Below are positions 21,236 to 33,200 of a stretch of DNA of 64,000 bases, piece after piece. Position 1 is the first letter of the stretch. Each line of letters opens with the position of its first letter. Below the pieces are notes generated by a model. It had not been told where the DNA came from, searched no databases, and saw nothing but the letters and a program-made list of their open reading frames with translations. The translations under genes and the position numbers were made by a program. The stretch is from Erigeron canadensis (Eukaryota > Streptophyta > Magnoliopsida > Asterales > Asteraceae), in the NCBI RefSeq assembly GCF_010389155.1, contig NC_057762.1:36888055-36952054 (forward strand), written 5' to 3'.

Positions 21236-24078
21236 AGTCTTTGTTTCGTATAATCGAATAATTGTCTACTTTATGTAATTCATCTTACGAGCCGTTTGGT
21301 TTGTGTAATGCAATGAAATTATAATTGGAAATTTTTACCTTCAAAATTGTTTTAAGTTAGATACGAAGGAATTTGAAATGAAATGAAATTCCTTTAATCA
21401 ATAGAATTTTGTAGAAATTCAACATATCTTAAAAATCCTTTATTTTACTGAAGAAAAGTTAGATAGCCTCAAATTCTATTACGAGTAATTAAAGTAATAG
21501 ATTGCATTTACAATTTTACATTACTTCATTACCCAACTTACAATAATTTATAGATTGATTTTTTGAAGGTAAGAATTTTCGATTCCAATTCATCCACGAA
21601 CCAAAAAGCTCGTTAGACTTTGATGGAATATATATTTTTATAAATTTCAAAATACATCATATATATTTTCTCTATGAAATGTCAGTATTATAATCTATAG
21701 GGTTATTGGTTTATTCTTTATGGTTTTTGACTACCTTGTGTTATTCTATAGGGTCTAAATTTCACTTATTACATTTGTATGGATAGATTATTATAGGTTA
21801 GGAGTAGTCAAAACTTTAATAAAATCAATCAATTATTTTTCTGAAGACCTTTTAACGAAATACAAGTTAATAATATTTATAATGAACAAAAGCCTATACT
21901 TTCTTGCATAATTTTTGAACAAAAGAAAATCTATTTTTTTCTATCATAATTTTTATAAAAAATAAGAGTTTCTCTTCACTTAAAAAACATTGAACAATAA
22001 ATGGTTTTTCAACACGGAGCTCTCTGATATCAAAAAGAATGAGTCCGTTTCTAGTTTAGTGGTCTTATGTAAAAAATGACGGGAAATGTTTGTTTTATAT
22101 TGAAACTTAATGTTATCGGTAAAAAATATGGACAAATTAAAGTATTTTAAGATATATATAGTAGAGTAAAATATAATGCCCGACAAATTAATAGAATAAA
22201 TTTAAAGCATTTTAATATATAAAATTGATAATCATGGATAGTGAAAAAATTTAGATGGGAATAATTAAAAGGGTACATTTGGTAAATTCAAAAAGACTAA
22301 TTTAGTTAGGGATCAGTATATTGAAATGTAAAAAACTTTATACGAATTGTCATAGTATATATCGAACTTCAATCATATACATTGTATGTAATGAAGTTTC
22401 AAACTTTGCACATTGTATGTACTCGCGTATATGTGGCAACCATATAAGCTATCACTTGTAAGTATTTTATTTGGTCGGATACATACAATGCACATGATTT
22501 AAAAGTTCATTATATACAATGCACATGATTGAAGTTTGTTACACACTATGATAATTTATGTAAAATTGATTGCATTATAAAATACTAAACCCATTTAGTT
22601 AATGTAGAATGTCAATTCCAATGAGAATATACTATCTATTAAATATATGTTATATATGCCTTTATTTACGACATATATTTAAAAAGGGGAATGATATTTA
22701 AACAACAAAATTTTGTCATCTACAACAAATATACAAATTGTATTATGCAGTGTATAACTGCATTATGCAAGATTTGTTGTAGATGGATAAAATTTGTTAT
22801 AACAATATCACTTCCCATTTAAAAAACCCTTTCACTTTTTAAATGTTGTACATAATTTAAATAACAAATGTTCAACAAAAAAGGTTTTGTTTTTCAACAA
22901 TTAATGACTATAAAATACTCACGTATGTGTTACTGTAATTATTGTTTAACAAAAAAAAAACGTATTCGTAATTAATCTGTAGGTGGACTATACTTTGATC
23001 CCTTTAAATCATTATCAAATGTTCACAATAGGTTTCGTCCTATACATATTTAGGGGTGATCGTGAGTATATAATTTTTATCTATGGTGTCTCTAGATGAA
23101 TTCTCTCCTCCAGGTTTGTAGATGATACGGGATTTGAATCGAGAACTTAAATTGAGAAATTTTTTTTGCAAAGGAACTATCTGGTGTAGACCCTTTAGAC
23201 TCTGAACTTGTTTGACCGTTTAGACCCATACCCATTTTGATCCGTTTACCAACCCCGATGCAACCCGCCCATCATATCTGGCCTAATACACATTTGTTCA
23301 TTGGTAAAAACTAAAAAGATGTCATATAAGAATCATTGTTATGTTATTGGTATAGTCAATTTTGGTCAAATGGATTTCTTTATTGTGAATATATCACGAT
23401 AAACTTGATATGCGTATACGACTGATACTATCGAGTAGTATTTACTTTTCAGTTGGAACTATATCTACTCGAAATAGATTGCGGTGACCACTCGCGCGTA
23501 GTTTAAAACAAGCATTTTCGAGTTTTAACTCAGTTGACATATATATATGAACGTTTGGAGTTTTTTCTGAGTCGAAATTCTAATTTAATAACTCTTTAAA
23601 ATATGGATGTGAATCATTTGAATGTAGAAATGGTTGAAAGAAGACTTGAATGATAATATTGGACTAGAAAAACCTTTAAATTGAATAAATATTATCTATT
23701 GAATGAGTAGGTTCTAGAAGCCGATGAGCGACGACTTTACAGCGCGTCATACCAAAGTGTTTGGTGACGTTAAAAAGAACATCATTAATCTTTTATTTTA
23801 TTTTGTTTTATCTTAACATTGAACATCATTAATCTAGACTGTTTTCGAGACGAGGTACCGGCTGATTGTTCACCAACTTGCTATATATTACTCGTAATTG
23901 ATGTTTCATTTTCTTTCTATAAAATTTAATAAATATTTTTAAACAATATTCCAAAAGATTACCAAGCTAATTAGCTAACTACTCGTAATATATAATCAGA
24001 CAATTAATATGAATAATAAATTGTTATCAAGTAGTGTTTGGCATGATGACTAAAAGTTTTAGCTATATAAAATTATAA
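21236..24078. other. spacer between reductase copies 2 and 3 (left part)
   Basis: AT-rich with no gene. It contains a 131-bp MITE at 22686-22816 and a poorly defined palindromic stretch at 22390-22560, where ACATACAATGCACATG-like words recur on both strands. The rest holds nothing I recognise. Confidence 0.55.
22686..22816. mobile_element. 131-bp Mutator-like MITE, copy 1
   Basis: Ends GGGGAATGATATT and AATATCACTTCCC are imperfect inverted repeats. The interior carries the inverted pair CATCTACAACAAAT / ATTTGTTGTAGATG. A perfect 9-bp direct repeat ATTTAAAAA flanks it at 22677-22685 and 22817-22825, the target-duplication length of Mutator-like elements. A relative lies at 26238-26372. Confidence 0.85.
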
Positions 24079-25314
24079 GAGAAAATTATATTTTTCGTCC
24101 CTCAACTTGGCAAATTTCACAGTTTTGATCCTAAAGTGAATTAATTACAAAAAAACCCCTAAAGTTGGTTGTTTTTTTCATTTTACACTCCGCGACCTAA
24201 CGGAGTTAAATTTTGGCCGTTAACCCTTACACGTGCCAAACACGTGAGGGCATTTCCGTCATTTTCTCCTTTAAGACCAAAAATGAAAAAATATACAACT
24301 TTAGGGACCAAAAGTGAAAACATATACAACTTTAGGGACCAAAAACGTAACAACAGTTTAACTTTAAAAGGTGACAACACATCCCAATTAAACAACTCGT
24401 AAATAAATATAAACCTTCAAATCTATTTTTAATTGAAATTTGAAACTAGAATCCTAACTATCAGAACTCCTAAATTGATAAATATATATAAAATATGAAA
24501 ATATATAGTTGGAAACTTCAGACTACTATAATGAAACAGAGTGGAAACGTGGCGCATGACTCATGAAGTGGTGATGAGTTAAACTTAATTTCATCAACTT
24601 TATTGGGTATGTACCTCATTTTCATTGGATATACATTCTATATGAAAAACTTACAAAAGAAAACTCAATTTAAATTTTTTACACTAATTTGGATAGTCAA
24701 AGGGTATGCAAATGTATACCCTGCCTAAGCTATACGTCCACCACTGAATATAGTGGTGGTGGTAATAGGTGGATATGGTGGCGATGAAGGATGAGCATAA
24801 TGATAGCTGTTGTGCTCACGGTGGCCAGAATTTGGTGGTGGTAATGGTGGTCGGAGTTTGGTGGTGGTTGTAGTGTATGTTTGAGTTTTTGTATTTTTTT
24901 TTAATCTATAAATATATAAAACTAATATATACATATTTATATAGTTGATGTTTGTTAGCATTTGTAGGATTATAGTTGTTGTAAATGAGTTTTACTAAAA
25001 TTGGATATAAATTTTGGGTTTTGGGTTGAATGAGGATAATGAAGGAATAAGAAGATGGGAGTTCTAAATTTTGGATTTTTGGATGAATGAGGATGATGAA
25101 GGAAGAAAAAGATGAGAGTTAAGATGAGAGTTGGAAAAGACATGTGTAATATAAAAACTCATTTTTCCAGATCAAGATTTTTGTACGTTTTTGGTCTCTA
25201 AAGTTGTATATGTTTTCACTTTTGGTCCCTGAAGTTGTATATTTTTTCATTTTTGGTCTTAAAGGAGACAATGTGAAGTTTGCCAAGTTGAGAGACGAAA
25301 AATGTAATTTTCTC
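24079..25314. mobile_element. 1.24-kb Mutator-like element with long inverted ends
   Basis: The left end GAGAAAATTATATTTTTCG and right end CGAAAAATGTAATTTTCTC are inverted repeats. The similarity extends through CCTCAACTTGGCAAA and several ACTTTAGGGACCAAAA blocks. A perfect 9-bp target duplication AAATTATAA lies at 24070-24078 and 25315-25323. The interior (about 24420-25130) is unique AT-rich and GGTGGT-rich sequence without a transposase. It is therefore a non-autonomous element located between reductase copies 2 and 3. Confidence 0.88.
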
Positions 25315-25323
25315 AAATTATAA

Positions 25324-25604
25324 AGTTCATTTTGATAATACAATAAAAAAGAATTGCGACAGGTTATACATAATTTTCACAAACTATATATGTCCCCTTT
25401 GATTGTAGCTTTATAAAAGCGTATAATAATATTAATAATGTATAAATCAATGACACCATTAATTACAAGCTAGCTTGAAATTATACTTTAGTTACTGTAA
25501 TTCTAAGGCATATTTTTTTTTGAAGATACTCGTAATAATTAAAACTATCCCATAGCTGAGTATCAATTTTCATTTTTCATAACTACGATTAGTAGAATTT
25601 AAAC

Positions 25605-25637
<33 letters not shown>

Positions 25638-26001
25638 ACCCTTTTTCATGTCTCCACTTACGGTTTTAAAGTCAACCTTATATGGTTCCACAATAATGCA
25701 TGTCGATCATGGGCATCTTACAGATATATATAATAATTTTTAAAAAACAAAAATTTGGATAGCTAGCTAGCCATCTCTATTCTTTTTCTGGATAGCCATC
25801 TCTATTGACCAAAAGTATACATGTATTCGTTTCATTAACTTCACAATCACATTCTATATGACTATATATAGTCCACCATTACCCTATTCTTTTTCATATC
25901 AATCAACCTCAAAACTCTTTTTTCTCTCCAAAAACTCTACTCTACCAACCTTTTAATATATATATTAAACTATATATCATAAACCAATAATATATATCTA
26001 A
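25324..26001. other. promoter-side spacer of reductase copy 3
   Basis: AT-rich, with a 32-nt C homopolymer at 25606-25637. It also contains a short repeat of the TAGCCATCTCTATT phrase (about 25769-25806) and TATATATA stretches before the start codon. No gene is visible. Confidence 0.5.
25606..25637. repeat. 32-nt poly(C) tract
   Basis: An uninterrupted run of 32 C on the + strand, ending in ACCC. Its exact length is likely to be unreliable in any assembly, because homopolymers of this size slip in sequencing. Confidence 0.95.
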
Positions 26002-28303
26002 ATGGCCAGCAAGATCTTGATCATCGGAGGAACCGGATACATCGGAAAGTTTGTCGTCGAGGCAAGCGCAAAAGCTGGGCACCCGACTTTCGTTTTGGTT
26101 AGAGAAAACACAACTACACATCCTGAGAAGTCCAAGCTCCTTGACAACTTCAAAAATCTTGGTGTCACAATTCTTATTGTAAGTGTCTCATGCATGCTTT
26201 AATGCTTGTGATATAACGTTGCAACTTTTATCTTTACGGGGAGTGATAAATCTATAACAATTTTTTGCCATCTACAACAATGCACGCTTTATACAGTTGT
26301 ACACTGTGCAGTATAATATGTACGTTTGTTGTAGATGGCAAAAAATTGATGTAGATATATCGATCATTCCCCATACTATATCCATCCAAATGTGTTGTCT
26401 ACGTTACTACTATTTTTATTTCTCCCGAAAGTTTCAAATATGGAAAGTTATGTATTATTCTCCGTCTCAATTTAAATTCCAATTTTGACTTCCTAAGTGT
26501 GTTTTTCAAAACTTTGAGTGTAAATAAATTTACTTATGTTATATAATATTTGATGATAATAATATCAATATAAAATATATTTAAAACCTTATCGATTCGT
26601 ATATTTTACATCAAGTATATTATTACACAAATAAAAACATTAACGACCAAAATTAAATAAAAAATACTCAAAATGTCAAACTAAAATATATTTGAATGGA
26701 AGGAGTATTACGTTTTCCTTTTTACCCCGCATTACTTATAAGGGTACAATGGACATTTTATTCACCAAAACTTACATATATCATGAATTAAAATATGTTT
26801 TTAGTTTGTAGAGAATATATATACGGGGGATGGATTGAGTAGATTTTAATGTTATTTTTTGTACCTAGCTACATATCCATATATGTTTTGTTGTTAATTG
26901 GATGAACTTTAATTATATAGGGTGATATTCATGATCATGAAAGTTTGGTAAAGGCGATCAAACAAGTTGATGTTGTGATCTCAACAGTAGGAGGAGAGCT
27001 CCTCGCTGACCAAGTCAAACTCATCGAAGCTATCAAGGAATGCGGAAATATTAAGGTGACTTTCGTTTACTTTTTTTAAGTCACCAGACCAATGAGTGTT
27101 TCAAAACATGCGTATCAAACACTTAATTGTTATTTAATTAATTAAGCTAATTAAGAGATATTATATTATATCATATCATATAAGTTATATATTCACTAGC
27201 TAGCTAGGACAATATATAATTGTTATTCATAACTAATACTGTACTATAAACCGGCTTGAGAGAAAATGACATGATATAGTAGTATTATATAGTCTTTTAA
27301 TTAATTACTTTGTTAGACTTTAGACAGCGTCCCAATTTAGACTAGATTAATTAACTTGATAAAATACTGTATATGGTTTGAACATTAAGCTACTAGCTAG
27401 CTAGTTGGTAATGATTAAAATAATTATTTTAAATACAGAGATTTTTACCTTCGGAATTCGGAACCGATGTCGACCATGCCAACGCAGTGGAGCCAGCCAA
27501 GAGCGTGTTTGCAGGAAAGGCAGCCATCCGCAGAGCCATCGAAGCTGCTGGAATCCCACACACTTTCGTATCCTGCAACGGTTTCGCCGGGTATTTTTTA
27601 CCCACTATTGGCCAAATGGACACATACACTGCCCCTAGAGAAAAAATTTCCATCATTGGTGATGGAAATCCTAAAGGTATATATAGATATAGTTCAACAA
27701 AAAATTAAATTAAGGGCGTCGCGCGCGTTTAAGTACGTACGTTGTTAGTAACTTTGTTTTTTCCGATTTATATAGTTGTTTTTGTCAAGGAAGAGGATAT
27801 TGCATTGGTGACCATCAAAGCCGTGGAGGACCCTCGAACGTTGAACAAGACCTTGATTTTCAGACCACCAGGCAACACCCTGTCCTTTAACGAAATTGTT
27901 TCCATATGGGAAAGCAAAATCGGAAAGACCCTCGAGAAAACATACATTCCCGAGGAACAACTTCTCAAAATGATCCAAGGTATATATACAGAGTTGATTG
28001 TTCGAGCTAGCAAATACTAACACATTAATTTGCAAATTATCAATCTTAATTTTAAGTACCAATCATATTGGACTAGCTAGTTATATATATATCGAAAAAT
28101 AACAAGTTAATTATAATTTACTTGTTTAATTTGCAGAGTCTCCTTTTGGGTTGAGCGTCGTATTGGCCATAACGCATTCTGTTATGATTAACGGAGATGG
28201 AACAAATTTTGAAATCGAGCCTTCGTGGGGTGTGGAGGCGAGTGAGCTCTATCCAGAGATCAAGTTCACCAGCGTTGATGAGTATCTGACCCACCTCGCT
28301 TAA
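26002..28303 (+). CDS. PCBER/isoflavone-reductase-like NADPH-dependent reductase, copy 3
   Basis: Exons: 26002-26178, 26921-27055, 27439-27676, 27776-27979, 28137-28303. They join to 306 residues with no disruption. The protein starts MASKILIIGGTGYIGKF, shorter than copies 1 and 2, which have a few extra residues (MxENKSK). It carries the NADPH motif GGTGYIG, the RFLPSEFG motif, the catalytic Lys in EPAKSVF and the usual tail FEIEPSWGVEASELYPE. Exons 2-5 have the same lengths (135, 238, 204, 167 nt) as copy 2, so the three genes arose by tandem duplication. It probably reduces a lignan-type or related phenylpropanoid substrate with NADPH in the cytosol. Intron 1 (742 bp) contains two MITEs, at 26238-26372 and 26458-26705. 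An alternative reading as an isoflavone reductase proper is less likely for this subgroup. Confidence 0.92.
26238..26372. mobile_element. 135-bp MITE, copy 2 of the GGGGA(A/G)TGAT family
   Basis: Lies in intron 1 of reductase copy 3. The ends GGGGAGTGAT and ATCATTCCCC are inverted, and the interior pair TTTTTTGCCATCTACAACAA / TTGTTGTAGATGGCAAAAAA forms a strong stem. It belongs to the same family as 22686-22816. No clear target duplication survives. Confidence 0.75.
26458..26705. mobile_element. Stowaway-like MITE
   Basis: About 248 bp bounded by TA dinucleotides. The left end TTCTCCGTCTCAATTT and right end AAATATATTTGAATGGAAGGAG resemble the CTCCCTCCGTCCC-type inverted ends of Stowaway (Tc1/mariner) elements. 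It sits in intron 1 of reductase copy 3 and is moderately diverged. Confidence 0.6.
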
Positions 28304-30289
28304 AATTAACGTTTTAATCTGTATGTGTCGTGATCGAGTGTTATTATGTACTATGTTTTTGTATGAGGTAAAAGTTATTACTATTTATTATCTTGTTACA
28401 ACCTGTTGTTGTTCAGTACACGATTTTATCTTTTTTGTTATTTGATCGAGTTAAGGTGGTTGTATTTTTCTTAATTTACAAAACTATATGTGTTGTTGTT
28501 TAGATATTTTGAGGTAATTTATACACTTGCGTTAAAATTTAATCCAACACAATCCCTAACATATGGATCCAATAAAGTTTCAATCTAATACCAGTTTTTT
28601 GTGATAAAAAAAAAAAAAAAAAGTGGTCCGGTAATATTAACATCTATTTATTACACTTAAGTACTTAACTATGTAGATTGCATTTAAATCCAACAAAACA
28701 ATGTACAAAAATAGAATAATAGTCGCATCATCCACAAAATTATAAATAAAAAAATGTCCCAAAATTCCCATCAGGTACCGATTATGGCTGAATGTTGTTC
28801 AACCCGGTGATCAGCTGGTACCGGCAGTGGTAGAACCTGGACTTTCAGTCTGGGGTCGCCGAACAGTTTTAATGATACTGATTTGCGTAAAATTAAACTA
28901 CAAAATTAAATTACATCAGTTTAGAGTTGCCAATTACCTTTTACCTAAATACATACATAAGAATGCTACTAAAAATATAAAGTTTTATAAATATTGTGGG
29001 GTTGTTATGGCCACCCGTGATCACCACTGGGTACCGGCTTGATCCCCGAGGTATACCACCCTTATTGTTATTATTTCTTTTTCCTTCATGCCAAACAAAA
29101 CCCGGACAATGAAGCAAACAATTATATAATAAATGAGTTTTGCTGATTCTTGTTATGCTCGTATTAACGACTATTTAATAAACTTAATTTAAAATATGTA
29201 AATCTACATTTATCTTTAGTATATCAAAGAGATAACTTTTAAATTGACTTAATGAGTTTCGAATGAAGTTTCAGTAACTTGTAAAAACAATAATAAGTTT
29301 ATTAACTGTATTTTAATATGTGACATGAGGGCACAAACAACAAATATGTTAAGTCAAACGAACCATTGATACGGATCTATACAAAAAAGTTTCCTTGTTA
29401 ATAAGATTTCAAGCCCAAAATTAAGAGGCTTTGAATATTTTAATCGTATATAATACGTCTACGAAACTTTGACCACTTTGAAACGGGCTTATATAGGCTG
29501 GGCTGTAAGGCTCAAAATCAGGCCCATGTCTATTTATTTAGACTGGACATCTTTGTTATGCTGATATTCTGAAGATTAAACTAATTTGACGAATACGAAA
29601 TTAATTACTGGCATGCCTTAGGAATTCTTTTCATATTTAAATCACACGTGACGCAATGTTCAAAAAAAAATAAAAAAATCACGCGTGACGTGATTGAAAA
29701 AATAAATTTTTTAAAAGATATGCAATTCGAAAGATAATAACAAATTTTTTAGGCTTACAAAAATGAACACACCTATATATAATCTGTTTATTATCATCTG
29801 TATGTATGTGTTTGTAAATGCTGGGAATATATATACATACATATACGACTAATTGATTACACTATATTACAATTTTTAATTTCTTTGTCCACCAATGTTA
29901 CAGCTTTCAAATAAACAAAGAGACAAAACCTGTTACCAAGTTTTGGCGCCAATGATAATGGCTGCTTAATTATAAATTATAATATAATGTATGCAGTTAA
30001 TTACATTGTAAACGGCAGCATTATGCTGTTTGCATATATATGCACTGTTGTATAAATTATAAACCTCACATTGTCTTCAACGTTGTCTATGCTTCGTAGA
30101 CATCGATTTTTCAACTTTAAACACATCTATTTTTCGTTCATTTCAAACGACATTTCGTTTAAAAAAAAAAAAAACTATATCTCATTGTTTGTTCATTGTT
30201 GTTGACTTTGTTCTGTTTCTTGTTGTAACACAAATATCTTATGTATTGTAATTATTGTTTTTGATTAAACACGTAATCGAGTTTTATAT
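28304..30289. other. intergenic stretch between the reductase array and the RFC3-like gene
   Basis: AT-rich. A segment at about 28776-29060 contains GGTACCG words near both ends and the phrase AACCTGGACTTTCAGTCTGG. It looks like part of a dispersed repeat, but I could not define its ends. An A-homopolymer lies at 28606-28622. No gene is visible. The last 300 nt presumably hold the promoter and leader of the next gene. Confidence 0.5.
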
Positions 30290-33200
30290 ATGGAGAGTCC
30301 AGTGCCATATAGTAGAGGGTTGCAGAAACATTCATTTTCGGTTATGAAGCAGGGAAGGAGTGGTTATGAACCGTCTGATACTGAGACGGAATTACAAGAA
30401 ACTCATTGGAATGAAATGAATAAAAAGATGACAGAAATGGCTGGTGATGAAACTAGGAACTTAAATTCGTCGAGACTTATAAGGAGGCATTCTTCAAAGT
30501 TTGATCCTGAAGGGCTGCCACCACCAAGGAGACATAGTAAATCTCCGTTTAAGACACGTAGAGACGATGGAAATCCACGGTCACCGGCTCTAGGCCCACT
30601 TCCTCTTCCACCGGGGAGAAATATTAGCCCGTTTTCAAAGTCTGAGCGTAGAAGGCATGTTTCGCCTTTTAAGCCTGTTAGAGGCGATGATGATCAAGTG
30701 ATGAATGGTGAAGAAGCTGCTGGCCCATATAATAAGTCTAAACATAGACAGTCAAATAATGGAAGTTTCCGTGAAGGTGAGAAACACAACCATGGTAGAA
30801 CATTGTCGGCACCTAGGTTAAGACTTAGAGACAAAGATCAAAGGATAAAAAGAAGAGAGGAAAGAAGTAGGACGCCTCCTTTGCGCAGAAGTATCACCCC
30901 ACGGAAAGAGAAAGAAGGTAAACATAAACAAGTTCCTTCTGTAGGTGAGATCAATGAAATGGTTGCAAATGCAAAATTGGCCAAAAGTCCAGTTCGACGA
31001 GCTCCAGTTTTCGATAGCACAGATTCTCTTCCAGGAGGTGATATATTCTTTTCTCGAGACTCTACAGCAGTGCCAGCCCAGAAGGTTAAGAACAATGTAT
31101 TGGAAAATCGTCTTAGCCCAAAGCCTAAGTTGTTCATAGAAACCAAACCCGACCCACATCAGCGTTACAAATCAAATACTATTCCTAATTATAACCCTAC
31201 TAATATTTCTCCTAGTAGTATGTTAACACCTACAACTATGGTCTCTAGTTCTGGTGTAAGTAGGCAAAGCAGCAATCTAAGTGATGCCAGTGGGAAGTCA
31301 ACTGGGAATTCTTGGAAATTTGCTGCCAATAGACGGAAAAACCAGGGAGATGCGTGGTTTTCTTGCATGGGAAAAGGAACTTGTCGAACCACCAAGAAGT
31401 CTCCGGAAAAAGAGAGAGCTTTTGATGAAGCTTCATTTATTGAGAAAGCGTTTGTGGTTGAGACCCTTCGACAGTTCTGGGCTGATAAGCACCAACCTTC
31501 TTCATTGGATGGTTTCACTTGCCATAAACAAGGAGCCTTGCAGCTTAAACAACTGGTATATATCTTTAGTTTTACTACCATTTGTTAATTTATAGATTAG
31601 GCAGATTCACCATTTACTGAAATTTTGGTTTATGATTCAAGTAATATGTTGTAGTCCCTCGATTTTAATACTTAAGTTGTTTTTTTTTTTTTTTTTTTTT
31701 TTTTTTGTTATTTGCTTTAGGCATCCCAGGAAATATTCCCACATATTCTTTTAAAAGGGCCTCAAGGGTCAGGGAGGAAAGCATTGACGATGGCCCTACT
31801 ACGTGAGATATATGGAGATGCTGCCCATAATGTAGCTTTCCTTTCGTTTTGGTACAAGAATGAATACCTTTTATAGCTTGTATGCAGATACTCACATTTT
31901 CTTCTTTTTGCAGATATCGCATGATTTAAGATACTTCCAAATTCAGGTATGCGAGATTTAATCGGTTGTTACAATGGTTTATCCCTCAATATGAAAAATG
32001 AGCAATGCAAGAAAATGGCTTTATAAGTCTACAATGTAGCTTTGCCAGGTTTGCAATGGTGTAATGAAAAAAAAAAATAGAGGGAACAAGTATATAACTA
32101 TGAAGTCATATGACTAATTTGCATGCCTTGACTTTTGAGTATGTTTTGTAGTATCTAGTACAAAGCTGTTGAATATGTTTCGGACTATGAGTCGTAGTTG
32201 AAGTGCTAGTCCTCTTAACTTAAGGAAGTTGAGTTTTCCGAAACGATGTTAAAGGTTTTGTGAGCAAGTGTTCTTGCTTTTGCTTACAATCAAGAGTATA
32301 ATAACTGATATTAAATCATTATTAAGATCATTATATCATAGTTACTTTAGTTATTTTCCATTTTTTACTCCACATGATCATTTATCTTACCTTTTGTTTG
32401 TAGGAAACCAGACTGACTCAAGTAGCTGTTCCTATAACCTCGAGTTGTCACCATGTAGAGCTTAATGTGCATCTTGAAACTAATGCTAGATATGCTCTTA
32501 TGGCTTCAGTTAAGCAAATAAGTAGTGATCATGCAGTTACTCCTGAGATCAGTACAGTTAATTTGAAGCCAGATTATACAGGTCTGTTTATATCAAGGCT
32601 TATCCTCTAAAAGATTTGATTTCAGATCCAAACTTACTGAGTCTTGATATATTTTCTACAGTCATGGTCCTTTATGATGTTGACAAAGCTGATGAAAGCA
32701 TTCAGCACTTGATAAAGTGGATTATGGATTGCTACTCAGATGTTTGTAAACTCGTTCTCTGCTGTGAGGATGATGTCGACATTCTTGAACCAGTGAAAAG
32801 CCGGTGCCATGTTATCAAGCTTGAAGCTCCTGTAACTCATGAAGTAAGTGCTACTTATGTCCAAGTTATATACTTAGAGGGTGCCAATTTCAAGTTTTCA
32901 ACTCATTTACACATATAAAGGTTGATTTGAGTTATGCGATTTAGCTAAAACACAGGTCAAAAGGGTCAAAAGTCATATGAAGTGTATTCAACTTATCAAA
33001 CGTTAAAATCTCTAGATTTGCTTTACTATTAGATTTCCATTGTTAATGTAACAATATGGTTTTCTCAGTCATATTTAGGACGTTAATTATTTTTCAAATG
33101 AAAAATTGCACAAAAAGTGTTCTGTTTTGGCCAAACCGGCCCATTATAACCCTCAAAGATTGCCCCAGGTCATTTTGCCACCTCTAGTTATATGGTTCTT

